Positions 50,648 to 58,278 of a stretch of 64,000 nt of DNA are shown here, piece by piece; within the stretch, counting starts at the first letter, position 1, and each line of letters begins with the position of its first letter. The stretch spans positions 1 through 64,000 of the forward strand of contig NZ_MVIH01000013.1 of the NCBI RefSeq assembly GCF_002086695.1. Direction: 5' to 3'. The position numbers and the translations under genes are program-made. Below the pieces are notes generated by a model. It saw only the letters and a list, made by a program, of their open reading frames with translations, had not been told where the DNA came from and made no database searches. This DNA comes from Mycolicibacterium rhodesiae (GTDB lineage Bacteria > Actinomycetota > Actinomycetes > Mycobacteriales > Mycobacteriaceae).

Positions 50648-51081
50648 CGCCCGGAGCCCGCCCGCCTCGTGGTCAGGGTGATACCGAAGACCTGCCCGTC
50701 GCTACTGGACTCGTGACCGTTGTGGAATGTCTGCACATCGTCGGTCAGCGAACTCAGGACGTGCCAGCTGAAGCTACCGGGAGTGACCACATCGTTGGTA
50801 TCGCATGTCGTCGACGCTTCGACCACCACCACGTCGTCGTGGGCGTCGACGACGACGATCAGCGTCGCGTCGGGCGATGCCGAACGAATCAACCGAGTGC
50901 AGGCTTCGTCGACAGCGAGGCGCAAGTCCGCCACCGCGTCGAAATCCAGGTCTTCGAACGTGCCGACCGCGCCAACCACCGTGCGCAGTACGGCCAAGTT
51001 CTCCAACTTGGCAGCAACCCTCAATTCGACAGCGTTCTCGCCTCGCTGGTGCGCGCCGCCTTGGCTTTCGCCGTCCGTCAT
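50644..51081 (-). CDS. usfX: Anti-sigma factor UsfX/RsbW (histidine kinase-like ATPase)
   Basis: From ATG 51081 (MTDGESQGG) the product has 145 residues, as known for UsfX; a longer frame to 51138 has no conserved sequence. The GHKL ATPase has LRLAVDEACTRLIRSASPDATL (N-box replaced by Asp-Glu-Ala, as in RsbW) and VTPGSFSWHVLSSLTDDV. It binds and inhibits SigF. It overlaps sigF by GTGA. A SigF-type promoter lies 155 bases upstream. Confidence 0.93.
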   Translation of the reverse strand: MTDGESQGGAHQRGENAVELRVAAKLENLAVLRTVVGAVGTFEDLDFDAVADLRLAVDEACTRLIRSASPDATLIVVVDAHDDVVVVEASTTCDTNDVVTPGSFSWHVLSSLTDDVQTFHNGHESSSDGQVFGITLTTRRAGSGR

Positions 51082-51235
51082 CTGGCCTCCTGGCAATGTC
51101 GACCCGACACTACTCCAGCCCACGGGCGTGCTAACCACGGTCGTGTGATGACCGAGTTGGCCGGGTAACCGGTGCGCATGAGGCCGGAAGCGAGCGCAGC
51201 GCTACCCAGGAAGTCGTCGTCATGGTGGCCCCTTC

Positions 51236-51263
51236 GTACCCATCCGGCCGCACTTTTCAAACC
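51236..51263 (-). promoter_or_regulatory. SigF-type promoter for usfX-sigF
   Basis: On the minus strand GGTTT (51263-51259) is followed after 17 bases by GGGTAC (51241-51236), matching the mycobacterial SigF consensus. Transcription would start near 51229 and give a leader of about 150 bases before usfX. It would make the operon autoregulated, as in M. tuberculosis. Confidence 0.75.
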
Positions 51264-51293
51264 TGCGCGCCGCAAATTCTTGTTCGTCCAGCG

Positions 51294-52310
51294 ATGAGAC
51301 TTCGGCGCAGCTCGGTCGACGGACCCGGTCTCCGCCGCGTTCGTCGCGGTAAGGGTTTCTCCTACTACACCCCGGACGGCGAATTGCTCACCGACGAGAA
51401 GACGGTGCAGCGGATCAAGGATCTGGTGATCCCACCGGCCTGGCGCAAGGTGTGGATCTCCCCGCATCCCAGCGGACATATCCAGGCCGTGGGCACCGAT
51501 GCCGCGGGCCGTCGCCAGTACCTCTATCACCAGAAGTGGCAGGAGGAGCGCAGCGAGGAGAAGTTCGACCGGGTGCTGCAGATGTCGGCGGGACTGCCGC
51601 AGTGGCGTTCGCAGATCGCGAGGGATCTGCAGGGCCACGGTCTCTCCAAGGACCGGGTGTTGGCATTGGCTCTGCACCTACTCGATCGCGGGTATTTCCG
51701 CGCCGGCGGCGAGGCCTACGCCGAGGAGAACAACTCCTACGGGATCGCCACGCTGCTGTGCGAGCACGTGACCGTCAAGGGCGGCGCCGTGGTGTTCGAC
51801 TATCCGGCCAAGAGCGGGGTGCAGCGGAATTGGACCATTGAGGACCCGGACGTGGTGAGCGTTGTTCGCGAGCTACGCCGCTGCAGCCCGAGCGGACGGC
51901 TCCTGGTGTGCCAGACCGATTCCGGCTGGGTCGACATCCATTCCGATGATCTCAACGCCAAATTCAAGGAACTGCTGGGCGAGGACTACAGCGTCAAGGA
52001 TTTGCGCACCTGGCACGGGACCGTCCTCGCCGCAGCGGCTTTCGTCGACGCCGACCCGCCGGTCAACAAGACGGTGCGCAAACGCGTGGAGTCGGCCGTG
52101 ATGAAGGAGGTGTCCGAGGAACTCGGCAACACTCCCGCCGTGGCACGCAGCTCGTATGTCGACCCGAGGGTGGTCACCGCCTACGAGAACGGGACGACGA
52201 TCGCCGCGGCGGCGCGCCGAGCCCGCAAGGAGCGCAACGCCGACCGCGGGCAGGCCATCCTCGAGAAGGCCACCGCCACGATGATCAGGCGGGTTGCCAA
52301 GCGTCGCTGA
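51294..52310 (+). CDS. DNA topoisomerase IB (eukaryote/poxvirus-type)
   Basis: The 338-residue enzyme starts at ATG 51294 (MRLRRSSVDGPGLRRVRRGKGFSYY). The catalytic residues are recognisable: IPPAWRKVWISPHPSGHIQAVG, KRXXH-type RTWHGT, and the tyrosine at ARSSYVDPRV (Tyr288). It relaxes supercoils by a 3'-phosphotyrosyl intermediate. Such enzymes occur in M. smegmatis but not M. tuberculosis (from memory). It diverges from usfX and its 3' end overlaps the GT4 gene by 26 bases. Confidence 0.92.
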   Translation: MRLRRSSVDGPGLRRVRRGKGFSYYTPDGELLTDEKTVQRIKDLVIPPAWRKVWISPHPSGHIQAVGTDAAGRRQYLYHQKWQEERSEEKFDRVLQMSAGLPQWRSQIARDLQGHGLSKDRVLALALHLLDRGYFRAGGEAYAEENNSYGIATLLCEHVTVKGGAVVFDYPAKSGVQRNWTIEDPDVVSVVRELRRCSPSGRLLVCQTDSGWVDIHSDDLNAKFKELLGEDYSVKDLRTWHGTVLAAAAFVDADPPVNKTVRKRVESAVMKEVSEELGNTPAVARSSYVDPRVVTAYENGTTIAAAARRARKERNADRGQAILEKATATMIRRVAKRR

Positions 52311-53451
52311 CGGCACCGACCAGCCGGTCGTACACCCGTGCGGTGTCGGCTGCGACGCGGTCCCAGGTGAAGCGCGCGCACGCCCGGTCCCGGCCGGCCA
52401 GGCCGAGGCTGCGCCGCAGGAACGAATCTCGCAGGATCGCCGTGATCTGTTCGGCGCACTCCCGCGGCCGACGCGGCGTCACGAGCCGCCCGGTGACGTC
52501 GTGCACGACGGCGTCCAGCATCCCCCCGACCCCGGAGGCCACCACGGGTACACCACAGGCCATCGCCTCGAGCGAAACCAGACCGAAGGCCTCGTACCAC
52601 GGTGTGCAGGTCGCCACATCGGCTGAGCGCAACAGGGCGGGCATATCGCAATACTCAACGGGGCCAACGAATCTCACCCTGTCAGACACTCCCCGGTCGA
52701 CTGCCAGCGCGCGCAACCGCCGATGCTCCTCCTCGGCACCCACCTGTTCGTCGTCGAGATCACCGACCACGACGTACTCTGCGTCGGGAATGCCCGGTAG
52801 GGCTTTGATCACGGTACTGAATCCGTTGTGCGGCGCCAGTTTTCCGACGGCGACGATGCGAGGACTCTCGTTGCGATCGGCAGCGGGGCCCTCGGTGGAG
52901 AACACATCGGTGTCCACACCGCACGGCACCATGGAGATCTGCCCGCGCGGCCGGCCAAGCCGCGTCAGATCAGAGACTTCGTCCGTGCACGTGGCAACCA
53001 CCCAGTCAGCTTGTCGGGCCAGAAGTCGTTCCACCTTCGAGCGGTCATCGAGTGCGCTGCCGCGCATGTCGTGGCTGTGCTCGGTCACCGCGAGTGAGCG
53101 AAAGGTCTGCACGGTCGGCACTCCGTGGGCACGCGCAGCCAACTGGGTGCTCAGTCCCGATGTCCAGAAGAACGCGTGCGCCACATCCGGCCGCTCGGCG
53201 GCCCACTGCGCATTCAGGTACTCCGCAAGCTCTGCGGGGCCGGCTGCGACATTCACCACCGCGTAGCCGCCGGGTGCAAGCACTCGTTCGGGGCTGCCGG
53301 CCTCGTGACACCGGGTGTAGACGGTGACGTCGTGGCCGGCTCGCGCCATCGCGGCCGACAGACCCGCGACGTGGACGCCCTGCCCATCGGTGCTGTCGCT
53401 GATCGATTGCGCCAGCGGGCTCGCGCCTTCGGAAACCATCGCGATTTTCAT
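52285..53451 (-). CDS. GT4-family glycosyltransferase
   Basis: The 388-residue protein starts MKIAMVSEGASP with a GT-B N-domain and has a C-domain with VAVGKLAPHNGFSTVIKALPGI, then FVGPVEYCDMPALLRSADVATCTPWYEAFGLVSLEAMACGVPVVA, the GT4 nucleotide-sugar motif (E-x7-E). The sugar and acceptor are unknown. A SigF-type promoter precedes it by about 115 bases, so it may be part of the stress response. It converges on the topoisomerase gene. Confidence 0.86.
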   Translation of the reverse strand: MKIAMVSEGASPLAQSISDSTDGQGVHVAGLSAAMARAGHDVTVYTRCHEAGSPERVLAPGGYAVVNVAAGPAELAEYLNAQWAAERPDVAHAFFWTSGLSTQLAARAHGVPTVQTFRSLAVTEHSHDMRGSALDDRSKVERLLARQADWVVATCTDEVSDLTRLGRPRGQISMVPCGVDTDVFSTEGPAADRNESPRIVAVGKLAPHNGFSTVIKALPGIPDAEYVVVGDLDDEQVGAEEEHRRLRALAVDRGVSDRVRFVGPVEYCDMPALLRSADVATCTPWYEAFGLVSLEAMACGVPVVASGVGGMLDAVVHDVTGRLVTPRRPRECAEQITAILRDSFLRRSLGLAGRDRACARFTWDRVAADTARVYDRLVGAVSDAWQPA

Positions 53452-53566
53452 CAGTTTCTCCCGTTCCAGATCGGGAATCGGACTGTCCGTTCCCGCTGTA
53501 CCAGGAGCAAAGGGCTATTGAGGCCAGCACAGCGCGGCTGCAGATCGGCACAGCCACGGTGTGGGC

Positions 53567-53591
53567 ATACCCGTGCGGGTGCCCGTCAAAC
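53567..53591 (-). promoter_or_regulatory. SigF-type promoter upstream of the GT4 gene
   Basis: Minus strand GTTT (53591-53588) and GGGTAT (53572-53567) are separated by 15 bases. The start of the glycosyltransferase lies 115 bases further on, leaving a leader of about 110 bases. Confidence 0.6.
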
Positions 53592-53607
53592 GGCGAGCCG
53601 CAGTCGG

Positions 53608-55113
53608 TCAGCGCGAGAGATCGCGCGTGGCGGGGCCCTCCAGCACGGTCCCATCCGGTCCGAATCGCGAACCGTGCAGCGGACAATCCCACGACTTTTC
53701 GGCGTCGTTCCACGACAGCACCCCGCCGAGATGGGTGCACACCGGCGAGACGCACCGCTCGACCCCATCGACCATGCTGCGGGCCACCATGTGCCAAGGC
53801 GGTCCACTAACCGAACCGCCGCCGTCCCGCAGCTGACCGTTGCGGTGTGCGACCGGTGTCACCCAACCGGCCGCCATGTGCCAACCCACCTCCATGTTGA
53901 TCTTCAGCGCGGTCGTCAGGCCGGTGAGTTCGTGCGGGCTCCAGCTGGCGAACGCTGATGCCCAACGGGCCTGCTGTCCGCCGAGGAGATGCTTCGCCAG
54001 CAACAGCGCGGCGGCCACGCCGTTGGTCATTCCCCACTTCGCGAATCCGGTCGCCACCAAGAATTGGTCTGAGCCGGGAAGCAGTGGCCCGACATAGGGA
54101 AGCTCGTCGACGGGGACGTAATCCTGGGCCGACCAGAAGTGGGTTGGTTGCGCACCGGGGAAATGTCGCTTGGTCCAGCCGACCAGTTCGTCGTAGGACG
54201 TGCGGGCGCTGTCCTTGCGCCCGACGGTGTGCCCACCGCCGCCGACGATCAATCGCTCGCCGTCTGCGGTCGGGGCGTAACGCACCGAGCGGGTCGGTTG
54301 ATCGACCGACAGCATCATCGGCCGCGGTAGCGACCCGGGCACCTCGAAGGCCACACAATAGGACCGACTCGGGTGCAGCCGGGCGAAGAAGCCGCCACGG
54401 TCCAGGATGGGCGTCCCCGTTGCCAGGATGCAGTGATCAGCCGTGGCGACCTGCTCACCGCCCTCGGCATCGCGCAGCTTGAGGCTGACTCGGCCACCCG
54501 CCGTCGATGCGGCATACACGCGCTGCCCGGTCATCAGCCGGCCGCCGCGCTCATGCAGTTCGGAGATCAGCGCGCCCAGGAAAGGCATCGGGTCGAACTG
54601 AATCTGGTCGGCCAGTCGGACGCCACCGCGGAACTCGAACGGGACATCCAGCTGGTCAACCCAGCTCACGCCGAGACCTGCGGCTTCGGCTGCCTCGAAT
54701 TCCGCACGGGCGGTGGGCAGTCCACGCTCGAATTGCGCGTAGCTGTAGGCATCTTCGTATTGCAGCGCGATTCCGCGCTCGGTGCAGTACTGAGCCAGCC
54801 AGGCTTGGCCTTCCCGATTGCCCTCCACGTACTGGCCAACCAGGTCGGCCGAGTGTCGCTTGGCGATCGTCGACAGTCGGCTTCCTTGCAGCAGACTGAC
54901 TTTGGCTGTGGTGTTGCCGGTGGTGACAGCACCCGGGGTGCGAGCCTCCACCACGAGCACCCGCTTGCCCGCCCGGGCCAGCAGGACCGCCGCCACCAAT
55001 CCGGTGATCCCCGCCCCTACCACGACGATCTCCGCGTTCAGAGCGTCTTTTGTTGCGCCACCGTCAATTTGGGGGTGGCGCATACCGGCGCCGTCGAGCC
55101 ACAGGGAAGTCAT
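53608..55113 (-). CDS. FAD-dependent oxidoreductase with C-terminal Rieske domain
   Basis: The 501-residue protein has an N-terminal DAO-type FAD domain (AEIVVVGAGITGLVAAVLLARAG at about residues 27-50) and a C-terminal Rieske 2Fe-2S domain with ligands CTH (459-461) and CPLH (477-480). It lacks a signal peptide. Homologues are stress-related reductases in actinobacteria whose substrate is unknown. The ATG at 55113 lies a few bases after a SigF-type -10, so the transcript may be leaderless; ATG 55083 is an alternative. Confidence 0.88.
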   Translation of the reverse strand: MTSLWLDGAGMRHPQIDGGATKDALNAEIVVVGAGITGLVAAVLLARAGKRVLVVEARTPGAVTTGNTTAKVSLLQGSRLSTIAKRHSADLVGQYVEGNREGQAWLAQYCTERGIALQYEDAYSYAQFERGLPTARAEFEAAEAAGLGVSWVDQLDVPFEFRGGVRLADQIQFDPMPFLGALISELHERGGRLMTGQRVYAASTAGGRVSLKLRDAEGGEQVATADHCILATGTPILDRGGFFARLHPSRSYCVAFEVPGSLPRPMMLSVDQPTRSVRYAPTADGERLIVGGGGHTVGRKDSARTSYDELVGWTKRHFPGAQPTHFWSAQDYVPVDELPYVGPLLPGSDQFLVATGFAKWGMTNGVAAALLLAKHLLGGQQARWASAFASWSPHELTGLTTALKINMEVGWHMAAGWVTPVAHRNGQLRDGGGSVSGPPWHMVARSMVDGVERCVSPVCTHLGGVLSWNDAEKSWDCPLHGSRFGPDGTVLEGPATRDLSR

Positions 55114-55122
55114 GGAGAGCCG

Positions 55123-55148
55123 ATACCCGCGGTTGACTGGCCGAAACC
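55123..55148 (-). promoter_or_regulatory. SigF-type promoter for the FAD-Rieske gene
   Basis: Minus strand GGTTT (55148-55144), 15 bases, then GGGTAT (55128-55123). The start codon at 55113 is only about 10 bases from the -10, so transcription would begin at or next to the ATG. Confidence 0.7.
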
Positions 55149-55178
55149 GCAGCGGCCTAAGGGGGTAAATTGTGCTGA

Positions 55179-55391
55179 ATGATCGAGCACGACCCCATAC
55201 CCGACGATGTCCCTGTTCCCGATGCCATCGAGCAAATCCGGCCCGTGACAGAGTCCGCCGACCTGGAGAGTCTCGATATCGACGAGCGTGTGCCGGTCGA
55301 CGATGGCGCCCTGTCCCTGGAGAGCAACGAATCGGATTGGCAGGAACAACGCGAGGTCGTCGAGGATCCGGACCCGGACGAGATTCGTTAG
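55179..55391 (+). CDS. Small acidic protein, unknown
   Basis: The 70-residue product (MIEHDPIPDDVPVPDAIEQI...) is strongly acidic, with about a third Asp/Glu and only a few basic residues, and appears unstructured. It contains an ESNESDWQEQ segment and ends PDPDEIR. The ATG has no convincing ribosome site, and a GGGTAA-like sequence 12-17 bases before it lacks a matching -35. Similar short acidic proteins occur in mycobacteria. No function can be given. Confidence 0.65.
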   Translation: MIEHDPIPDDVPVPDAIEQIRPVTESADLESLDIDERVPVDDGALSLESNESDWQEQREVVEDPDPDEIR

Positions 55392-55401
55392 TCAGGGAAA
55401 T

Positions 55402-55428
55402 GTTTGGCCCAGCGGGGGCTCTGGGTAC
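55402..55428 (+). promoter_or_regulatory. SigF-type promoter upstream of the Rho-N gene
   Basis: GTTT (55402-55405), 17 bases, then GGGTAC (55423-55428) on the plus strand. Transcription would start near 55435 and the small gene begins at 55472 after a GGGGG ribosome site. Confidence 0.72.
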
Positions 55429-55471
55429 AAGTTTTTTCGGGGAACAGCAACCTCAGCAAAGGGGGTACGAG

Positions 55472-55654
55472 ATGTCGAGCGCCTCTGCGGCGAACTCGGA
55501 TGTCGACGACATCCGTTTTTTTCGGCCCAGTCGGTCTTGCGCCTACGAAGGCTGGACCGTGGCTGAGCTCAAGAAAAGGGCTAAGCAGCTTGGGATTTCA
55601 GGCTATTCGGGCCTCAGCAAGGAAAAGCTGATCTCGCTCATCCGCAGTTACTGA
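55472..55654 (+). CDS. Small SAP / Rho-N domain protein
   Basis: The 60-residue protein from ATG 55472 ends in WTVAELKKRAKQLGISGYSG and LSKEKLISLIRSY, a compact helix-extended-helix (SAP or Rho N-terminal) domain that usually binds nucleic acid. The first 25 residues are variable. A ribosome site (AAAGGGGG) precedes it. It is read from its own SigF-type promoter and closed by a strong hairpin 11 bases after the stop. It is likely a stress-induced nucleic acid-binding protein. Confidence 0.8.
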   Translation: MSSASAANSDVDDIRFFRPSRSCAYEGWTVAELKKRAKQLGISGYSGLSKEKLISLIRSY

Positions 55655-55664
55655 CATCGAACTT

Positions 55665-55700
55665 CGACAAAGGTCCAGCCAGGCGGCTGGACCTTTGTCG
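55665..55700. terminator. Perfect 16-bp hairpin after the Rho-N gene
   Basis: CGACAAAGGTCCAGCC (55665-55680) and its reverse complement GGCTGGACCTTTGTCG (55685-55700) flank a 4-base loop AGGC. The AAAGG/CCTTT parts give a short T-run on each strand. It lies between the plus-strand Rho-N gene and the minus-strand lipoprotein gene, so it can end transcripts from both sides. Confidence 0.8.
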
Positions 55701-55708
55701 TCAGGGGC

Positions 55709-56383
55709 TCAGTGGCCGGACAGCTCCCAGACGCTCGCCGACATCCGGTCGGTCATCGTCGTCACGGCGACCTGGCCACCGTCGTCGCCCTGACACGCCA
55801 TCGCCTGGACGATCGCGTTGTTGCGCAGTCGCGCCTCCGCATAACACGTCCAGTCGAACGGAATGCCGATCTGCTGCTTGCTCCATCGGACGGTGTCGGC
55901 AGTGATGTCGGGCACGGTGAACTTCCACGCGGCGTCTCCGCCGCTACTCAGCGCGCGCTGCCCGTCGCAGGCCTTCGCGTTCTTGGTTCCGGTGGCGAAC
56001 TGCGCAGCCGCCGAGGCCGCGTCGGCATATATCGCGACCGCCTCGGCGACGACGTGGTCGTGCTTGTCGCCATCGGTGAACAACATCACATGCATTCCCA
56101 GCGAGTTGTCGCCGAGAAATGCGGCCATCCCGGCCGCGTCGAGCGCCGAACACGCGGGGACGGCCGAAGATCCCGGAATGGGTCGCGTCTGGTCGGCATC
56201 GGTCTGCAGTTTCACGCCGACGATGTCGTGCAGCTGCGCGGGGCCGATCAGCACCTGGTCGGTGTCACCGGCACGCAGCGGCGTGATGCCCTGAGCGGGA
56301 TTGGACACGGCACTGCCCGCGACGGTCTGCGCGCACCCGGCGAGCAGCACCGCCGCCACCCCGAGAATCGCAGCCAGCCGCAT
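55709..56383 (-). CDS. Lipoprotein with PknH-like sensor domain
   Basis: From ATG 56383 (MRLAAILGVAAVLLAGCAQTVAG) the product has 224 residues; the lipobox LAGC places the lipidated Cys at residue 17. The mature part looks like the PknH-like extracellular sensor domain, with VPACSALDAAGMAAFLG, CDGQRALS and DWTCYAEARLRNNAIVQAMAC, where the Cys residues probably form disulfides. It sits outside the membrane. Its partner is unknown. It follows lat by 11 bases on the same strand and may be cotranscribed with it. Confidence 0.82.
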   Translation of the reverse strand: MRLAAILGVAAVLLAGCAQTVAGSAVSNPAQGITPLRAGDTDQVLIGPAQLHDIVGVKLQTDADQTRPIPGSSAVPACSALDAAGMAAFLGDNSLGMHVMLFTDGDKHDHVVAEAVAIYADAASAAAQFATGTKNAKACDGQRALSSGGDAAWKFTVPDITADTVRWSKQQIGIPFDWTCYAEARLRNNAIVQAMACQGDDGGQVAVTTMTDRMSASVWELSGH

Positions 56384-56394
56384 CCTTGAGAATG

Positions 56395-57726
56395 CTAGAC
56401 CGCCGCGCGCAATACCTCTCTCAGGGCGGCCAGCGCGCGGTCGATCTCGGCGCGTGACACGGTCAACGCCGGGCGGAACCGGACACTGTCTCCGCCGCTG
56501 CCGAGCATGATCACCCCGCGCTTCCACAGCGCGGCCAGCACAGCGTCCCGGCGCTCGGGGCTGGGAAGACTGAATGCGCGCATCAATCCGCGCCCGCGCA
56601 CATCGCCGACCTCCGGCAGCTGCCGGGCGAGATCCTCGAGCCCGGCAAGCAGGTAGGCGCCCATGTCGGCGGCGCGCGCGAACAACCCGTCGGCTTCGAT
56701 GACCTCCAGGATCCGCCGCGAACGGACCATATCGACCAGGTTGCCGCCCCAGGTCGAGTTGATCCGGGAACTGACGCTGAACACGTTGTCGGCGACGTCG
56801 TCGACCCGCCGGCCGGCCATGATCCCGCACACCTGGGTCTTCTTGCCGAACGCGACGACGTCCGGGGTGAATCCGAGCTGTTCATAGGCCCACGCGGTGC
56901 CGGTGATGCCACATCCGGTCTGCACTTCATCGGCGATCATCAGCGCGTCGTAGGAGTCGCACAGGTGGCGCATCGCGGCGAGGAACTGCGGCCGGAAGTG
57001 CCGGTCGCCGCCCTCGCCCTGGATCGGTTCGACGATGAAACAGGCGATGTCGTGCGGATGCGCCTCGAAGGCCGCGCGGGCCTGTCGCAGTGATTCCGCC
57101 TCCACCGCGTCCATGTCGGCTCCGGGCCGGATGTACGGAGCGTCGATGCGCGGCCAGTCGAACTTGGGGAAGCGTGCCACCTTGACCGGGTCGGTGTTGG
57201 TCAGCGACAGGGTGTAGCCGCTTCGACCGTGAAAGGCGCCCCGCAGGTGCAGGACTCGGGTTCCGAGCGCGGGATCGATCCCCCGCGCCTCGTTGTGCCG
57301 GCTCTTCCAGTCGAACGCCACCTTCAGCGCGTTCTCCACCGCCAGGGCGCCGCCGTCGACGAAGAACAGGTGCGGCAGCGCGGGATCGCCCAGCACGCGG
57401 GCGAAGGTGTCGACGAAGCGCGCCATCGGGACGGTGTAGACGTCGGAGTTGGACGGCTTGTTGATCGCGGCCCGCGCCAACTCGGCGCGAAACGCCGCGT
57501 CGTCGGCCAGCGCGGGGTGATTCATGCCCAGCGCCGACGACGCGAAGAACGTGAACATGTCGAGGTACTCGGTGCCGTCGCGGGCGTCGACGAGCCACGA
57601 CCCCGACGACCGATCCAGGTCCAGGACGAGGTCCAGACCGTCGGCCAGGATGCTGCGGGCCAAAACCGTACGGACGTTTCCAGGGTCGACGACATCGAGG
57701 CCGTCGTGCGACAAGAGTTCCGTCAT
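56395..57726 (-). CDS. lat: L-lysine 6-aminotransferase Lat
   Basis: The 443-residue PLP enzyme moves the epsilon-amino group of lysine to 2-oxoglutarate, yielding 2-aminoadipate semialdehyde. Conserved parts are RGAFHGRSGYTLSLTN, MIADEVQTGCGITGTAWAY and FGKKTQVCG with the PLP lysine (Lys295 or Lys296). It corresponds to Rv3290c, which is highly induced in persistent cells (from memory). The lrp gene 49 bases upstream on the same strand probably controls it. Confidence 0.95.
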   Translation of the reverse strand: MTELLSHDGLDVVDPGNVRTVLARSILADGLDLVLDLDRSSGSWLVDARDGTEYLDMFTFFASSALGMNHPALADDAAFRAELARAAINKPSNSDVYTVPMARFVDTFARVLGDPALPHLFFVDGGALAVENALKVAFDWKSRHNEARGIDPALGTRVLHLRGAFHGRSGYTLSLTNTDPVKVARFPKFDWPRIDAPYIRPGADMDAVEAESLRQARAAFEAHPHDIACFIVEPIQGEGGDRHFRPQFLAAMRHLCDSYDALMIADEVQTGCGITGTAWAYEQLGFTPDVVAFGKKTQVCGIMAGRRVDDVADNVFSVSSRINSTWGGNLVDMVRSRRILEVIEADGLFARAADMGAYLLAGLEDLARQLPEVGDVRGRGLMRAFSLPSPERRDAVLAALWKRGVIMLGSGGDSVRFRPALTVSRAEIDRALAALREVLRAAV

Positions 57727-57774
57727 GACGCGATACTAACGCAATTTTTACGCTTCCCGCGCGTCTGACCGTAA

Positions 57775-58248
57775 CTATTTCGGTAGCGAGACCCGTTGAC
57801 TGTAAAATGTGTTTAGAATGACGGTGCTTCGGGTGCGTACGTTCGCGGCGGTACGGATCTGTTGCAGCAAGACCTCCAGCGCGGGCGGCGACGCGACGCG
57901 CACGAACAGGACATAGCTCTCCTCGCCGGCCACCGAATAGCACGCCTCGATTTCGGCGATGTGTTCCAGCCGCGCGGGGGCATCATCGGGTTGGGAAGGA
58001 TCGAGAGGGGTGATCGCCACGAACGCCGACAGCATGGGCCCGAACGCATCGGGGTTCACCCGGGCGCTGTACCCGGTGACCACCCCCCGCGACTCCAGAC
58101 GACGCACCCGCGACTGGACTGCCGAGACCGACAGGCCGGTGGCCGCGGCCAGCTCCGCCAGGGTCGCCCTGCCATCGGCGACGAGCTCACGAACCAGCGT
58201 GCGATCGATCTCGTCGAGGCCGTGTGCCGCGTCCGCGCTCTCCGCCAT
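57775..58248 (-). CDS. lrpA: Lrp/AsnC-family regulator (LrpA)
   Basis: The 157-residue protein has an N-terminal helix-turn-helix (LDEIDRTLVRELVADGRATLAELAAATGLSVSAVQSRVRRLESRGVV) and a C-terminal RAM ligand domain with CYSVAGEESYVLFVRV. It corresponds to Rv3291c, an amino-acid-responsive regulator of persistence genes including lat (family knowledge). It is divergent from the hglS-pcd pair with 30 bases between starts, so it may control both sides. Confidence 0.92.
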   Translation of the reverse strand: MAESADAAHGLDEIDRTLVRELVADGRATLAELAAATGLSVSAVQSRVRRLESRGVVTGYSARVNPDAFGPMLSAFVAITPLDPSQPDDAPARLEHIAEIEACYSVAGEESYVLFVRVASPPALEVLLQQIRTAANVRTRSTVILNTFYSQRVSLPK

Positions 58249-58278
58249 GGGCGCACACTATCTCAGGGATGGTGCTTC

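Noticed and set aside
55155..55178. SigF promoter for the small acidic gene
   Set aside because: A GGGTAA is present at 55163-55168 but the nearest GGTTG lies 27 bases before it, too far for the consensus.
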